Positions 26,428-35,861 are shown, counted from the first letter of the stretch. The stretch: DNA of 64,000 bases from Rhodocyclaceae bacterium UBA5602 (GCA_002424865.1 DILC01000034.1:1-64000); one strand, 5' to 3'. Notes: a model not told the origin generated them from the letters alone. A program made the numbers and translations.

Positions 26428-28224
26428 CTATTGCTTGTCGCCAACCCGCAACACCGCCAGAAAAGCCTCCTGAGGAATCTCAACCCGCCCAACCTGTTTC
26501 ATGCGTTTTTTGCCAGCCTTTTGTTTTTCCAGCAATTTCTTCTTGCGTGAAATATCCCCGCCATAGCACTTGGCCAGCACATCCTTGCGCATGGCTTTGA
26601 CGTTTTCGCGCGCAACAATGGTAGCGCCAATCGCCGCCTGAATCGCTACGTCATACATTTGCCGCGGAATCAATTCGCGCATTTTGGCAGCCAGCTCGCG
26701 TCCTCTGTAAGCGGCGTTGGCGCGATGAACAATCAATGACAATGCATCTACCTTTTCCGAATTGATCAAGACATCGAGCTTGACCACATCGGCCGCCTGG
26801 TATTCCTTGAAATCGTAATCCAGCGAGGCATAGCCGCGAGAGACCGACTTTAACTTGTCAAAAAAATCCATCACGACCTCGGCCATGGGCATCTCGTAGG
26901 TCAGCTGCACTTGCCGGCCCCGGTAAGCAATATTGATTTGCCGCCCACGCTTTTGTTCGCATAAGGTAATCACCGCGCCGAGGTATTCCTGTGGCACAAA
27001 AATCACCGTGGTAATAATTGGCTCCCGAATCTCTTCGATTTTTGGCAGTTCCGGCAGTTTGGACGGATTTTCCACCAACACTTCGGTGCCATCGCGCAAA
27101 CGGACTTCATACACCACCGTAGGCGCGGTGGTGATCAAATCCTGATCAAATTCGCGCTCCAGGCGTTCTTGCACAATTTCCATGTGCAACAAGCCCAAAA
27201 AGCCACAGCGAAAGCCAAATCCTAATGCCTGGGATACTTCCGGCTCGTAGTGCAGGGAGGCGTCATTCAGTTGCAATTTTTCCAGCGCATCACGCAGCGA
27301 GTCATACTGGTTTGCTTCGATGGGATACAGGCCGGCAAACACTTGCGGCTTGATTTCCTTAAAACCTGGCAAAGGCTCAGCAGCGGGTTTATCTGCCGCC
27401 GTGATGGTATCGCCGACTTTTGCTGCATGCAGCTCCTTGATACCGGCGATAATGAAGCCCACCTCGCCTGCCTTTAACGCGGTGCGTGGCAAGGACTTGG
27501 GCGTGAACACACCCACCTGTTCACACAAATGCACGCTACCGGTGGACATGAATTTCAACTTGTCCTTGGGCTGAACCATGCCGTCCACCACGCGCACCAG
27601 CATCACCACGCCGACGTAATTATCAAACCAGGAATCAATGATCAGCGCCTTGAGCGGCGCATCCAGCTGCCCTTGCGGCGGGGGGATGCGCGCAATGACG
27701 GCTTCGAGCACATCATCAACGCCCAAACCGGTTTTGGCTGAACACAGCACCGCATCGGTCGCATCAATGCCGATGACATCCTCAATTTCCTGCCGCGCGT
27801 TATCCGGATCAGCCTGGGGCAAGTCGATCTTGTTCAATACGGGTACAACTTCCACGCCCAGTTCAATGGCGGTGTAGCAGTTGGCCACGGTTTGCGCTTC
27901 GACGCCTTGCGAGGCATCAACGACCAGAAGCGCGCCTTCACAGGCAGATAATGAGCGACTGACCTCGTAAGAGAAATCGACGTGCCCAGGAGTGTCAATC
28001 AGGTTGAGATTATAAATTTGGCCATCGCGTGCCCTGTAACTCAGCGCGGCAGTCTGCGCCTTGATCGTAATCCCGCGTTCACGCTCAATATCCATTGAGT
28101 CAAGTACCTGGGCTTCCATTTCGCGGTCGGACAAACCGCCACATTTATGAATAATGCGATCGGCCAGCGTGGATTTGCCGTGATCAATGTGGGCGATGAT
28201 AGAAAAATTACGGATGTGTTTCAT
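26428..28224 (-). CDS. lepA: Translation elongation factor 4 (LepA)
   Basis: A 598-residue ribosomal GTPase. It begins [24 protein letters not shown] and carries [12 protein letters not shown] and [10 protein letters not shown], then the C-terminal LepA domain ending near [39 protein letters not shown]. The ATG at 28224 is preferred to an in-frame TTG at 28230. A degenerate version of the 24-bp motif (19 of 24 by my count) lies at 27398-27421 in the segment AAKVGDTIT. Confidence 0.97.
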   Translation of the reverse strand: MKHIRNFSIIAHIDHGKSTLADRIIHKCGGLSDREMEAQVLDSMDIERERGITIKAQTAALSYRARDGQIYNLNLIDTPGHVDFSYEVSRSLSACEGALLVVDASQGVEAQTVANCYTAIELGVEVVPVLNKIDLPQADPDNARQEIEDVIGIDATDAVLCSAKTGLGVDDVLEAVIARIPPPQGQLDAPLKALIIDSWFDNYVGVVMLVRVVDGMVQPKDKLKFMSTGSVHLCEQVGVFTPKSLPRTALKAGEVGFIIAGIKELHAAKVGDTITAADKPAAEPLPGFKEIKPQVFAGLYPIEANQYDSLRDALEKLQLNDASLHYEPEVSQALGFGFRCGFLGLLHMEIVQERLEREFDQDLITTAPTVVYEVRLRDGTEVLVENPSKLPELPKIEEIREPIITTVIFVPQEYLGAVITLCEQKRGRQINIAYRGRQVQLTYEMPMAEVVMDFFDKLKSVSRGYASLDYDFKEYQAADVVKLDVLINSEKVDALSLIVHRANAAYRGRELAAKMRELIPRQMYDVAIQAAIGATIVARENVKAMRKDVLAKCYGGDISRKKKLLEKQKAGKKRMKQVGRVEIPQEAFLAVLRVGDKQ

Positions 28225-28235
28225 AAACAACCAAT

Positions 28236-28268
28236 AAAAAAGGCGCTCGAACCAGGCAGAGCACCTTT
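28236..28268 (-). terminator. Hairpin with T-run ahead of lepA
   Basis: On the - strand AAAGGTGCTC pairs with GAGCGCCTTT with one mismatch and a ten-base loop, followed directly by TTTTTTATT. It sits between the glutaredoxin-like gene and lepA, so it could partly uncouple the sigma-E operon from the lepA-lepB block. Confidence 0.6.
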
Positions 28269-28293
28269 AACGGTTAAAAAAAGAGCTTGAATT

Positions 28294-28605
28294 TTAACGG
28301 AAAGCGCTTAAATACTCACGGACTTTCGGGGTATCGAGAAAATAATGGCATAGAACCTGGCCCTCCGCACTCAATAAAACCGGCACCAACTCATCATATT
28401 GCGCAACCAGTTGCGGATCGGCATCAACATCCACCACGTCAATGCGCAGATCGCGCAAGGCATCAAGCCTGGTCTCCTGTGCGTATCCCTCAAGCAATTC
28501 ACGCAAGGCGATAAACATGTCGTCGCACAAGTGGCAGTAGCTGCGGCTCAATAAACTGAATTTGGGCAGCGCTTGCTGAAAGGATAAGCGAGCCGGATCC
28601 GTCAT
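28294..28605 (-). CDS. Glutaredoxin-like (DUF836) protein
   Basis: A 103-residue thioredoxin-fold protein with a CHLC redox pair at about residue 24-27 (SRSYCHLCDDM). VVDVDADPQLVAQYDELVPVLL, with the cis-Pro position near VPVLL, matches the DUF836 group. Its reductant and target are not known. The ATG at 28605 is preferred; an in-frame GTG at 28617 would add four residues. It lies just after mucD and before lepA. Confidence 0.82.
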   Translation of the reverse strand: MTDPARLSFQQALPKFSLLSRSYCHLCDDMFIALRELLEGYAQETRLDALRDLRIDVVDVDADPQLVAQYDELVPVLLSAEGQVLCHYFLDTPKVREYLSAFR

Positions 28606-28619
28606 TTCACAAACCACGC

Positions 28620-30095
28620 TTATCTATCACTTTTATCTTTTAACGGCTTGATGATGACAAAGGTCTGCACATCGCCCCGGCGCACCAGCAAGGTGAGGGA
28701 CTCGTTTTTACCCACTGTCGCGATCATTTCATTGAATTGCGCAACTGTTTTAAGCTCCACTTGCGCGCCTTGAAAAATCAACGAGAGCAAAATGTCGCCC
28801 GGCCTAAGGCCCGTTGCACTACCGTCACTGCTGACACTTTCAACAATCAAGCCATTGGCGACGCCTAACGCACGCTTTTGTTCGGCAGACAAGGCAGACA
28901 GAACAATCCCTAAACGATTGGCCTTGGCAGACTCTGCGGATTTTCGGCCGGGCTTGTTCAAAGCCACTTGATCATCCGGCATTTGTCCCATTGTCACCAT
29001 GACCTCCATGGTTTTGCCTTTGCGCCAAAGCTGCACCGGCACTTTAACACCAGGCTTGGTGGCGCCGACTTGGCGTGGCAGGTCTTTGGTTTCGGTCACC
29101 GGCTTGCCATCAAACTGCAAAATGATGTCACCCGCAATAATGCCAGCATCAGCAGCAGGCGCCCCCTTTTCAACCGCAGACACCAAGGCTCCCTGCGCTT
29201 TGGGTAAGCCGAATGAAGCGGCAAGCTCTTTATCCACTTCCTGAATCACCACCCCCATGCGGCCACGGCTCACACGCCCTTTGGCTTTTAACTGGGTTTG
29301 GATTTCCATGGCCAAATCAATGGGAATGGCAAACGACAAGCCCATAAAACCACCTGAACGTGAATAAATCTGCGAGTTGATGCCAACCACTTCGCCACGC
29401 ATGTTAAATAGCGGACCACCAGAGTTGCCGGGATTGATGGGGACATCGGTTTGAATGAAAGGCACAAAATTCTCCTGTGCCAAAGAGCGTCCTTTTGCGC
29501 TCACAATTCCTGCGGTCACCGTGTTTTCAAAACCAAAAGGCGAACCTATGGCCACAACCCATTCACCCACTTTGAGCTTTTCTGGGTCGCCCAAGCGGGT
29601 AACAGGCAATCGGTTGGCGTCAATTTTGAGCAAAGCCACATCGGTGCGTTTGTCAGCGCCCAATACTTTGGCTTTGAATTCCCGCTTGTCAGTGAGCTTG
29701 ACCGTCACATCATCAGCGCCATCCACCACGTGGGCATTGGTCAAAATGTAGCCATCGGCACTGATGATAAAACCTGAGCCTAGCGATTGATTTTTATACT
29801 CGCGAGGCGCCCTGCCCGGTGCGTCCCGCTGTTCAGGCATACCCGGGACTTGACCGGGGAAAAAACGCCGAAACAGCTCTAGCGCCGGATCATCGCCATC
29901 AAACGGGGTAAGCTGCCCTTGAGAATTTTGCTTGATGATATGCGTCGTACTGATATTCACGACTGCCGGGCCTTGCGCCTCGACCAGCGCCGTAAAGTCC
30001 GGTAAATCCCGTGCCATGCCTGGCATGCTGGAAACGCTAAAAAAAACAAAAACAGCAGTGAATGCGCTTCGGTATAATTTCGTCATATTCCTCAT
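28620..30095 (-). CDS. mucD: Do-family periplasmic serine protease (MucD/DegP type)
   Basis: A 491-residue exported protease with a signal peptide ending around SSMPGMA. The trypsin-like domain shows the triad His in TNAHVV, Asp in RTDVALLKI and Ser in NPGNSGGPLF; two PDZ domains follow (RGRMGVVIQEV... and RLGIVLSALS...). It degrades or refolds misfolded envelope proteins. As the fifth gene from rpoE it fits the rpoE-mucABCD order. An alternative start at 30086 would shorten the signal peptide by three residues. Confidence 0.94.
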   Translation of the reverse strand: MRNMTKLYRSAFTAVFVFFSVSSMPGMARDLPDFTALVEAQGPAVVNISTTHIIKQNSQGQLTPFDGDDPALELFRRFFPGQVPGMPEQRDAPGRAPREYKNQSLGSGFIISADGYILTNAHVVDGADDVTVKLTDKREFKAKVLGADKRTDVALLKIDANRLPVTRLGDPEKLKVGEWVVAIGSPFGFENTVTAGIVSAKGRSLAQENFVPFIQTDVPINPGNSGGPLFNMRGEVVGINSQIYSRSGGFMGLSFAIPIDLAMEIQTQLKAKGRVSRGRMGVVIQEVDKELAASFGLPKAQGALVSAVEKGAPAADAGIIAGDIILQFDGKPVTETKDLPRQVGATKPGVKVPVQLWRKGKTMEVMVTMGQMPDDQVALNKPGRKSAESAKANRLGIVLSALSAEQKRALGVANGLIVESVSSDGSATGLRPGDILLSLIFQGAQVELKTVAQFNEMIATVGKNESLTLLVRRGDVQTFVIIKPLKDKSDR

Positions 30096-30140
30096 GTTGC
30101 GTCTTCGCTCCTTAAAGAAGATGTATCAGAAAAATCCTTT

Positions 30141-30653
30141 TTACGCTGGCGGATGGAAAGGATTCGTGGATTTACCCAGGGAAAGCGCTGGGTCAAGAAT
30201 ACCCGTCTTAATCTGGCCCGCTGGAAGCGGCTGCATGCCCAAAAGGCGTTGTCTGCGGTGGAGACGCCCATAGGGGCTGAAATACTTGACTACCAGAAAA
30301 CCCAGGGCCACGCCGAACAACATCCCTAGCATTGCGCCCACGTCACGCCCCAAAAACTGTCCGGCGAAGACAAAAACCAGCATCAAAAACAGGGGCAATC
30401 CATAAGAGAGACATGCCGCCCTGAAAACTGCGCCATCTGCCACGGTGATAGCGACCGAACTACCTGCGTCATCTGCAGTCAAGTTCATCGTGTTGGGTAG
30501 GTGATAGCGCCGTAATTTTCTTGCCGCAGACGCCATGCCTGCCTGACAAAGCACAGGGGTCGGACAGTGCGCGCAAGCCGCTTGCCGAGGGGCAATTTCA
30601 ACGCACACCTCCTCGGGTGTGGTGCTGAGAACCCTGGCCTCACAGTGCATCAT
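30141..30653 (-). CDS. rseC: RseC/MucC family membrane protein
   Basis: A 170-residue protein with an N-terminal cysteine-rich cytoplasmic part (CAHCPTPVLCQAG, four-cysteine pattern near residues 27-38) and two membrane helices around residues 80-120. This layout matches RseC/MucC, which is linked to sigma-E control and to SoxR reduction. The C-terminus ends in a Pro/His tail. Its start overlaps the rseB stop by ATGA, consistent with co-translation in the sigma-E operon. Confidence 0.88.
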   Translation of the reverse strand: MMHCEARVLSTTPEEVCVEIAPRQAACAHCPTPVLCQAGMASAARKLRRYHLPNTMNLTADDAGSSVAITVADGAVFRAACLSYGLPLFLMLVFVFAGQFLGRDVGAMLGMLFGVALGFLVVKYFSPYGRLHRRQRLLGMQPLPAGQIKTGILDPALSLGKSTNPFHPPA

Positions 30654-31861
30654 TGGCCACTCCAGACAATGCCGTCGCCGAATTGCTTCAACGATAATAC
30701 AGGCACTTCTCCCATGACGACGACCATATGGCCATGCACTTCACGATGATAGACATTCAACGCCCCCATGCGCGCGATACGGGATGGATTGATGATCTCT
30801 GTGCCCCCTTGCTCGTTCTTGGTCCTGGCAGATTGCAGTGTGGCGGGATATTTGGCGGCGTTTTGAGCCACATCCCACGCTACATCATGCGCAGCCTCGA
30901 TAAACGTGGAGATCGTGGCAACGCCATCAGAAAACAAGACATGCAATGCTGGCTGTTCGGTATCCGACTCGCGTCTCATGACATGAACACGGCGAAAGCC
31001 GGGAATTTTCTTTTGAAAAACCCAGCCCAGATGTTCAGGGGAAACCTCGGTGGCAACGATCTTTTGGACAGACAAGCCTTCGCTGGGGAACTTGGGCTTG
31101 AAGACTTGTCGAGACAGCGGACTGCCAATCTTGACTTGGGTAAAACTGAATGAATCCAGTGTTTCACCGCCACGATTCAAAATAGTCGCGCGCAACAACA
31201 AACCGCTGGCTTCATCCAGCCAAAACTGGTGTCCGTAGCGCAAAGCATCGCGTGGCACGAGTTCGATGACTCGGCAATCCAGCCCTGCCACACGCCCTTG
31301 CCCGACATAACGCACGGCGTAATGATCATGCAACTGGCGCAGACCGTTAAACAAAAGCGACGGAAACTGCCGTTGCCTGACCCCGGTTTCAATGATCAAG
31401 CGTTTTTCCTGAGAAAAAAAACTGATTGTCTCGTCACCACGACGAATCATTTCGCGCGGGCTCCCGTCGAGTACTTCCATGTACTCTACTTCCTGCCCAT
31501 CCATGAAGGCATGTGCCACACGCGAAGTTTCCATGCGCTCAGCACTGCTGGAGACAAATACGCCTTCGTAGGTAAGCTGGTGTGCCGCTTGCGCCATTTT
31601 GTGTAATGCGGCCAAATTCGGCTCGGCATAAGCAAAAGTTGCAAAAGTCGGCGCTAGCGAGACGGCGATGCAGCCCATTATGGAGCGATAAAGCGCGCAA
31701 TGCCGGGCATAATACTGTCTTAACTGTCTAGCCAAATGACGATACGGCACGGCAAAGCGGACAAGCGTTGCCCGTTTTGCATGCGTTGCTGGCTTTACCG
31801 GACTCACTCGCGTCCCACGGCCTGGGGATGCCAAAGCGATCAAGGGATTCACGCTAAACAT
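30650..31861 (-). CDS. rseB: RseB/MucB periplasmic regulator of sigma-E, start unsure
   Basis: The mature part from about AEPNLAALHKMAQAAHQLTYEGVFV through EYMEVLDGSPREMIRRGDE and the C-terminal LNVYHREVHGHMVVVMGEVP is RseB/MucB, which binds the anti-sigma factor RseA and shields it from proteolysis. The frame starts with an ATG overlapping the rseA stop (TGATG), giving 403 residues, but the signal-peptide-like segment (MGCIAVSLAPTFATFAYA) lies about 61 residues in. Starting at its ATG at 31678 would give 342 residues, nearer the family norm. The 24-bp motif at 31643-31666 encodes part of this signal segment. Confidence 0.85.
   Translation of the reverse strand: MFSVNPLIALASPGRGTRVSPVKPATHAKRATLVRFAVPYRHLARQLRQYYARHCALYRSIMGCIAVSLAPTFATFAYAEPNLAALHKMAQAAHQLTYEGVFVSSSAERMETSRVAHAFMDGQEVEYMEVLDGSPREMIRRGDETISFFSQEKRLIIETGVRQRQFPSLLFNGLRQLHDHYAVRYVGQGRVAGLDCRVIELVPRDALRYGHQFWLDEASGLLLRATILNRGGETLDSFSFTQVKIGSPLSRQVFKPKFPSEGLSVQKIVATEVSPEHLGWVFQKKIPGFRRVHVMRRESDTEQPALHVLFSDGVATISTFIEAAHDVAWDVAQNAAKYPATLQSARTKNEQGGTEIINPSRIARMGALNVYHREVHGHMVVVMGEVPVLSLKQFGDGIVWSGQ
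31643..31666 (-). repeat. 24-bp dispersed motif, copy G
   Basis: On the - strand it begins GCCGTCTCGCTA and ends GCGCCGACTTTT, one base off the consensus. It encodes AVSLAPTF within the predicted signal peptide of RseB, in gene orientation. The same reading frame gives GVSPAPTF in ygfZ. Confidence 0.75.
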
Positions 31862-32598
31862 CAACGCTGCCCATTGGCAACCGAGACGGCAACCGAAACT
31901 GTGCGGATAGGATTCGCACTACCGCCCAGCACGCTGCCGTGATACGCCCGATGTGCGGCAAGATACTCCTGCAAGCGGGCAACTTGGGCTGACTCAACCG
32001 CGGTCAGCTGTACTTTATTTGCGCTGACCACTTGATGGGAGCTCGCAGCCGCTCCATTCACCGCAGGCGCAGGCTTGTTTGACTCAAACCCCGCCCTGGG
32101 CGGCACAAAGGAGCCAGCCGAGCGCGATGCGACCAGCACGGATTGATCAGGCGATTGAGCGGCAGGCTCGGTAGCCTGATCCGACGGATTTTTCAATGCC
32201 AGCGTCAAGGGATTATTGGCCAATCGAGCAACAGGGTTCATATCGCCTGAAGGGTTTTTGATTGGTGCCAACGCCACCCAAGCTACCAAGGCCGCGCCTG
32301 CCATGGACGCTGCAAGTGCCAGGGCAGGACGTTGCCAGCGTGGCGATTTATGGTGTGCAGACATTGCGTGGGGTGCAAGAATGGTCGGCTCCAAAGACAA
32401 CGCGGCCATCACGTTGCGGCTAACATCAATATCAAGTTCAGACGTTTCATCCATGGCTTCGCGTATGGCATCACCTGCCACGTGATACAAATGCCAGCTT
32501 GCCTTGCCCTCGTCATCCTTGGGCAGCGCGGCAATCGCTTGCGCCATCTCATGCAAATCCAGCTCGCCATCAATGAGTGCTGAAATATGAATACTCAT
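31861..32598 (-). CDS. rseA: Sigma-E anti-sigma factor RseA/MucA
   Basis: A 245-residue protein. The N-terminal cytoplasmic domain (SALIDGELDLHEMAQAIAALPKDDEGKASWHLYHVAGDAIRE) is the RseA sigma-binding fold. One membrane helix (about residues 91-112) follows, then a long Ala/Pro/Ser-rich periplasmic tail. The ATG at 32598 has GAGGAC upstream; a longer frame from 32661 lacks conserved residues. It lies directly after rpoE and its stop overlaps rseB. Confidence 0.88.
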   Translation of the reverse strand: MSIHISALIDGELDLHEMAQAIAALPKDDEGKASWHLYHVAGDAIREAMDETSELDIDVSRNVMAALSLEPTILAPHAMSAHHKSPRWQRPALALAASMAGAALVAWVALAPIKNPSGDMNPVARLANNPLTLALKNPSDQATEPAAQSPDQSVLVASRSAGSFVPPRAGFESNKPAPAVNGAAASSHQVVSANKVQLTAVESAQVARLQEYLAAHRAYHGSVLGGSANPIRTVSVAVSVANGQR

Positions 32599-32688
32599 GG
32601 TCTTGTCCTCGATAAATTTTTTTTGTGCGCTTCTGCGTTCTTGATCATGGCTGAGTTTCATCCGTTAACCCCGCTGTTAGCCACATTC

Positions 32689-33288
32689 TCACCAGCGCTT
32701 GTCTGCTGCTGTATCCAGCAAAGGACGCAACTTCAAGGCAATGGCATCGCGTGCACGGAAAATTCTGGAACGCACCGTGCCGATCGGACAATCCATCACT
32801 TCAGCAATTTCTTCGTAGGTGAGCCCTTCAATTTCGCGCAAGGTAATCGCCGTGCGCAAATCCTCAGGGAGCGATTCGACTACGTTATTGACGGCCTGCC
32901 CAATCTGCTTCGTCATCAGCAAGCGCTCGGGTGTTTCATGATTACGCAACAACTCCGGCTCATCATGATTTTCACGCTCATCATCATCGGTTGTTGATGT
33001 TAATTGCGCGCGCCTGCCATGCGTCACCAACCAGTTTTTAGCGGTATTCACGCCGATCCGGTACAACCAGGTATAAAACGCGCTGTCATTACGAAAACCA
33101 GGCAGCGCGCGATAAGCGCGAATAAAACTGTCTTGCACGATGTCCTCTACCTCGGCCGGGTCGCGCACCATGCGCGAGACCAAACGCGCCAGCTTGCGCT
33201 GATACTTCGTAACCAAGAGCCCAAACGCTTGTTTATCACCCGCTTGAACACGTTCAACGAGTACCCGATCTGTTTCACGATCTCCCAT
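32689..33288 (-). CDS. rpoE: RNA polymerase sigma factor RpoE/AlgU
   Basis: A 199-residue ECF sigma factor for the envelope stress regulon. Region 2 has DIVQDSFIRAYRALPGFRNDSAFYTWLYRIGVNTAKNWLV; region 4 has LPEDLRTAITLREIEGLTYEEIAEVMDCPIGTVRSRIFRARDAI. It heads the operon rpoE-rseA-rseB-rseC-mucD. An acidic linker (TTDDDERENHDEPEL) separates the regions, as in AlgU-type proteins. It is divergent from nadB across a 275-base gap. Confidence 0.96.
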   Translation of the reverse strand: MGDRETDRVLVERVQAGDKQAFGLLVTKYQRKLARLVSRMVRDPAEVEDIVQDSFIRAYRALPGFRNDSAFYTWLYRIGVNTAKNWLVTHGRRAQLTSTTDDDERENHDEPELLRNHETPERLLMTKQIGQAVNNVVESLPEDLRTAITLREIEGLTYEEIAEVMDCPIGTVRSRIFRARDAIALKLRPLLDTAADKRW

Positions 33289-33563
33289 GGGCTTTTTGTT
33301 GTGATTTCACCTAAATACAAAATATCGCCACTAAATTGGCTATTGGTCAGTATAGCAAGCCGCTCAGTTCGGTTCATATCACACGCCTCTAATTCGCCTT
33401 AAGCTAACACCTGTTAATGCCTTTTAACACCTGGTCACCTCCAACCACCCTGCTTGAAAAAGCACAATTGACATCCATCCATTTTTCTTGTCTAGCGATG
33501 ACCCCCTTGTCTCGTAATAGTTCCCGACAGTCGGCTGCACGATAAGTGATATATTTCCGAATT
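33289..33563. promoter_or_regulatory. Divergent rpoE/nadB intergenic region
   Basis: 275 bases between two divergent genes must hold both promoters. On the - strand TATACT (33348-33353) could be a -10 element for rpoE, but I see no convincing -35 box or sigma-E consensus at the right spacing. No hairpin terminator or repeat was seen. Confidence 0.35.
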
Positions 33564-35183
33564 ATGAAAAAAAAAGCCACCCCCCATTTTGATGTTCTGA
33601 TTATTGGCAGCGGCCTGGCCGGCCAGTCTCTCGCCCTGCGCCTGGCGGATACTCATCGCGTCGCCTTGGTGACCAAAAAGACCCTGGGCGACTCTGCCTC
33701 CGCCTGGGCACAAGGCGGCATTGCTGCCGTGCTGGACGAAAGCGATACAGTAGATGCCCATATTGCCGACACGCTGACCGCAGGTGCCGGCTTGTGCGAC
33801 CCGGTCGCCACGCGCTTTGTGGTGGAGCACAGCCATGACGCTATCGGCTGGCTGATTGAGCGCGGTGTGCCTTTCACGCGCGACAGCTCCGCCTTCGGCT
33901 TTCATTTGACGCGCGAAGGCGGCCACGGCCAGCGCCGGATTATTCATGCAGCGGACGCCACCGGCCTGGCGGTGCAAACCACGCTGACCGAACAGGTCAA
34001 ACAGCACCCGCGCATCACGATTTTTGAGCAGCACATTGCCGTTGATCTCATCACGGCGCATAAGCTTGAACAAGCGGATAAAGATCCATCCAAGGTAACG
34101 CCCAATCGTTGCCTGGGTGCCTACTTGCTGGACATTAAAGGCGACACTGTTATCACGATAGCCGCAGACCACACGGTGTTGGCAACAGGTGGCACAGGCA
34201 AGGTATACCTTTACACCACCAACCCGGATACTGCCACAGGTGATGGCGTCGCCATGGCATGGCGCGCAGGGTGCCGGGTCGCCAACATGGAGTTTGTACA
34301 GTTCCACCCCACGTGCCTGTATCACGCGCACGCCAAGTCATTTTTAATATCCGAAGCCCTGCGCGGCGAAGGCGGCTTATTGCGCTTGCCGGACGGCACG
34401 CGCTTTATGCCCGCCTATGACGAACGTGCCGAGTTAGCCCCTAGAGATATTGTGGCGCGTGCCATCGACTTTGAAATGAAGCGCCATGGCGTGGACTGCG
34501 TCTTTCTGGACATGACGCACAGGCCAGCCGATTTTCTCAAAGAACATTTCCCCACTATTTATGCATACTGTTTGGCATTGGGCATAGACATCACCAAACA
34601 ACCTATTCCCGTGGTTCCCGCAGCCCATTACTCCTGCGGCGGCATCGTGACTGATCTTTCTGCGCGAACTGATTTGCCCAATCTCTACGCCATTGGCGAG
34701 ACCACCTACACCGGTTTGCATGGAGCAAACCGCCTGGCGTCCAATTCCTTGCTCGAATGCGTGGTGTTTGCTGCATCCGCCGCCAAAGCCATTGCTGAAG
34801 CGGCGGTACCGCCTTTGCCCGCCTTGCCTTCATGGGATGAAAGCCGCGTCCGCGATGCCGATGAAGAAATTGTCATCTCGCACAACTGGGCGGAATTGCG
34901 CCGCTTCATGTGGGATTATGTCGGCATCGTGCGCACCAACAAACGCCTGGAACGTGCGCTGCACCGTATTATCCTGCTGGAAAAAGAAATTACCGAGTAC
35001 TATGAAAAGTTTCGCGTCAGCAACGATCTGATTGAACTGCGCAATCTCGTCCTCACCGCGCATCTTATCGTCAATAGCGCCCAAAGACGCCATGAGAGCC
35101 GTGGCCTGCATTTCAGCAGGGATTATCCCAGCACCCTGCCCCGCGCACTTGACACAGTGCTGCACCCTAATTCACCCACTTAA
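33564..35183 (+). CDS. nadB: L-aspartate oxidase
   Basis: A 539-residue flavoprotein that oxidises aspartate to iminoaspartate in NAD synthesis. The FAD-binding GSGLAGQSLALRLA is near the N-terminus, followed by SASAWAQGGIAAVL, HLTREGGHGQRRIIHAAD, VQFHPTCLY and PAAHYSCGGIVTDLSARTDLPNLYAIGETTYTGLHGANRLASNSLLECVVF. The ATG at 33564 starts MKKKATPHFDVLIIG; an earlier in-frame start at 33546 is less likely. It is convergent with a YgfX-like gene nine bases downstream. Confidence 0.96.
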   Translation: MKKKATPHFDVLIIGSGLAGQSLALRLADTHRVALVTKKTLGDSASAWAQGGIAAVLDESDTVDAHIADTLTAGAGLCDPVATRFVVEHSHDAIGWLIERGVPFTRDSSAFGFHLTREGGHGQRRIIHAADATGLAVQTTLTEQVKQHPRITIFEQHIAVDLITAHKLEQADKDPSKVTPNRCLGAYLLDIKGDTVITIAADHTVLATGGTGKVYLYTTNPDTATGDGVAMAWRAGCRVANMEFVQFHPTCLYHAHAKSFLISEALRGEGGLLRLPDGTRFMPAYDERAELAPRDIVARAIDFEMKRHGVDCVFLDMTHRPADFLKEHFPTIYAYCLALGIDITKQPIPVVPAAHYSCGGIVTDLSARTDLPNLYAIGETTYTGLHGANRLASNSLLECVVFAASAAKAIAEAAVPPLPALPSWDESRVRDADEEIVISHNWAELRRFMWDYVGIVRTNKRLERALHRIILLEKEITEYYEKFRVSNDLIELRNLVLTAHLIVNSAQRRHESRGLHFSRDYPSTLPRALDTVLHPNSPT

Positions 35184-35192
35184 ATGGTTGGC

Positions 35193-35825
35193 TTAATACT
35201 CAGTCCCGGCACGCCATTTCACTTGCCAGCGCAACCAAATCCTGAGATAGCGAAAGTCTTCCGCTGACAAACTGTCGCTCAGGATCAGCAAGGCTTGCAA
35301 ACGGCGTCTGGAGGCCTGGCGGTAAAGCAAAACCACCAAAAATGGCAATACCACGGTTTGTGGCTGCAAGGTCAAGGTGATGGTTTCTGCATTGCCATCA
35401 TCAACTGCCGGCGTAGCCGTTATACCGCGGCTGGACGTCGCAAGAGCGGGCTTGCCCGATACTGGGCACAGCAAAAAATTCTTAGACACCGTCTTGCCAG
35501 AGCCGACTTTTTGCATGCCTTCAGGAACTTTTTTAAGCTGGCCATCACCGCCCAAAACAAGTAAAACAGCACCCGATTGCGGGTTGGATTGAAATAAAAA
35601 GCCGGCTTCAAACAGGTGCTTTATTTTGGGTGGCAAGCCATTTAAAACCGCAGGCATATAGCTTATCCAGGAAGCCAAAACTGCAAGCAATAAAACCGCA
35701 CGCACACCCAACGGCAGCGTTGCCAGAAAAACGCTGCAAGCTGCCACCGCATGGGCAGCATACAAAAGATATTTGAGACGCTTTGAAGGGACAACGACGA
35801 GGGTTCGATTGGCGACGGGTCTCAT
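35193..35825 (-). CDS. YgfX-like membrane protein with an internal insert
   Basis: A 210-residue protein with two adjacent N-terminal membrane helices (about residues 20-60) and a C-terminal LILSDSLSAEDFRYLRIWLRWQ segment. Both features are shared with YgfX-type proteins, which are usually about 140-150 residues long. The middle (about residues 100-145) is longer than expected and contains the 24-bp motif at 35488-35511, read as QKVGSGKT. In other bacteria YgfX is reported to affect cytoskeletal proteins or succinate dehydrogenase assembly; a role here is not shown. Confidence 0.6.
   Translation of the reverse strand: MRPVANRTLVVVPSKRLKYLLYAAHAVAACSVFLATLPLGVRAVLLLAVLASWISYMPAVLNGLPPKIKHLFEAGFLFQSNPQSGAVLLVLGGDGQLKKVPEGMQKVGSGKTVSKNFLLCPVSGKPALATSSRGITATPAVDDGNAETITLTLQPQTVVLPFLVVLLYRQASRRRLQALLILSDSLSAEDFRYLRIWLRWQVKWRAGTEY
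35488..35511 (+). repeat. 24-bp dispersed motif, copy D
   Basis: This copy begins ACCGTCTTGCCA and ends GAGCCGACTTTT. It encodes KVGSGKT on the - strand within the extended middle of the YgfX-like gene, almost the peptide found in the NRDE gene (KVGAGKT). Confidence 0.75.
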
Positions 35826-35861
35826 CGCACGCCCGGTCTTGTAAGCTGGAGCCTGAAGGGC

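Noticed and set aside
29066..29089. A GGCGCCGACTTGGCG stretch in mucD resembling the motif
   Set aside because: It lacks the CCGACTTTT end shared by all accepted copies and the first half does not fit.
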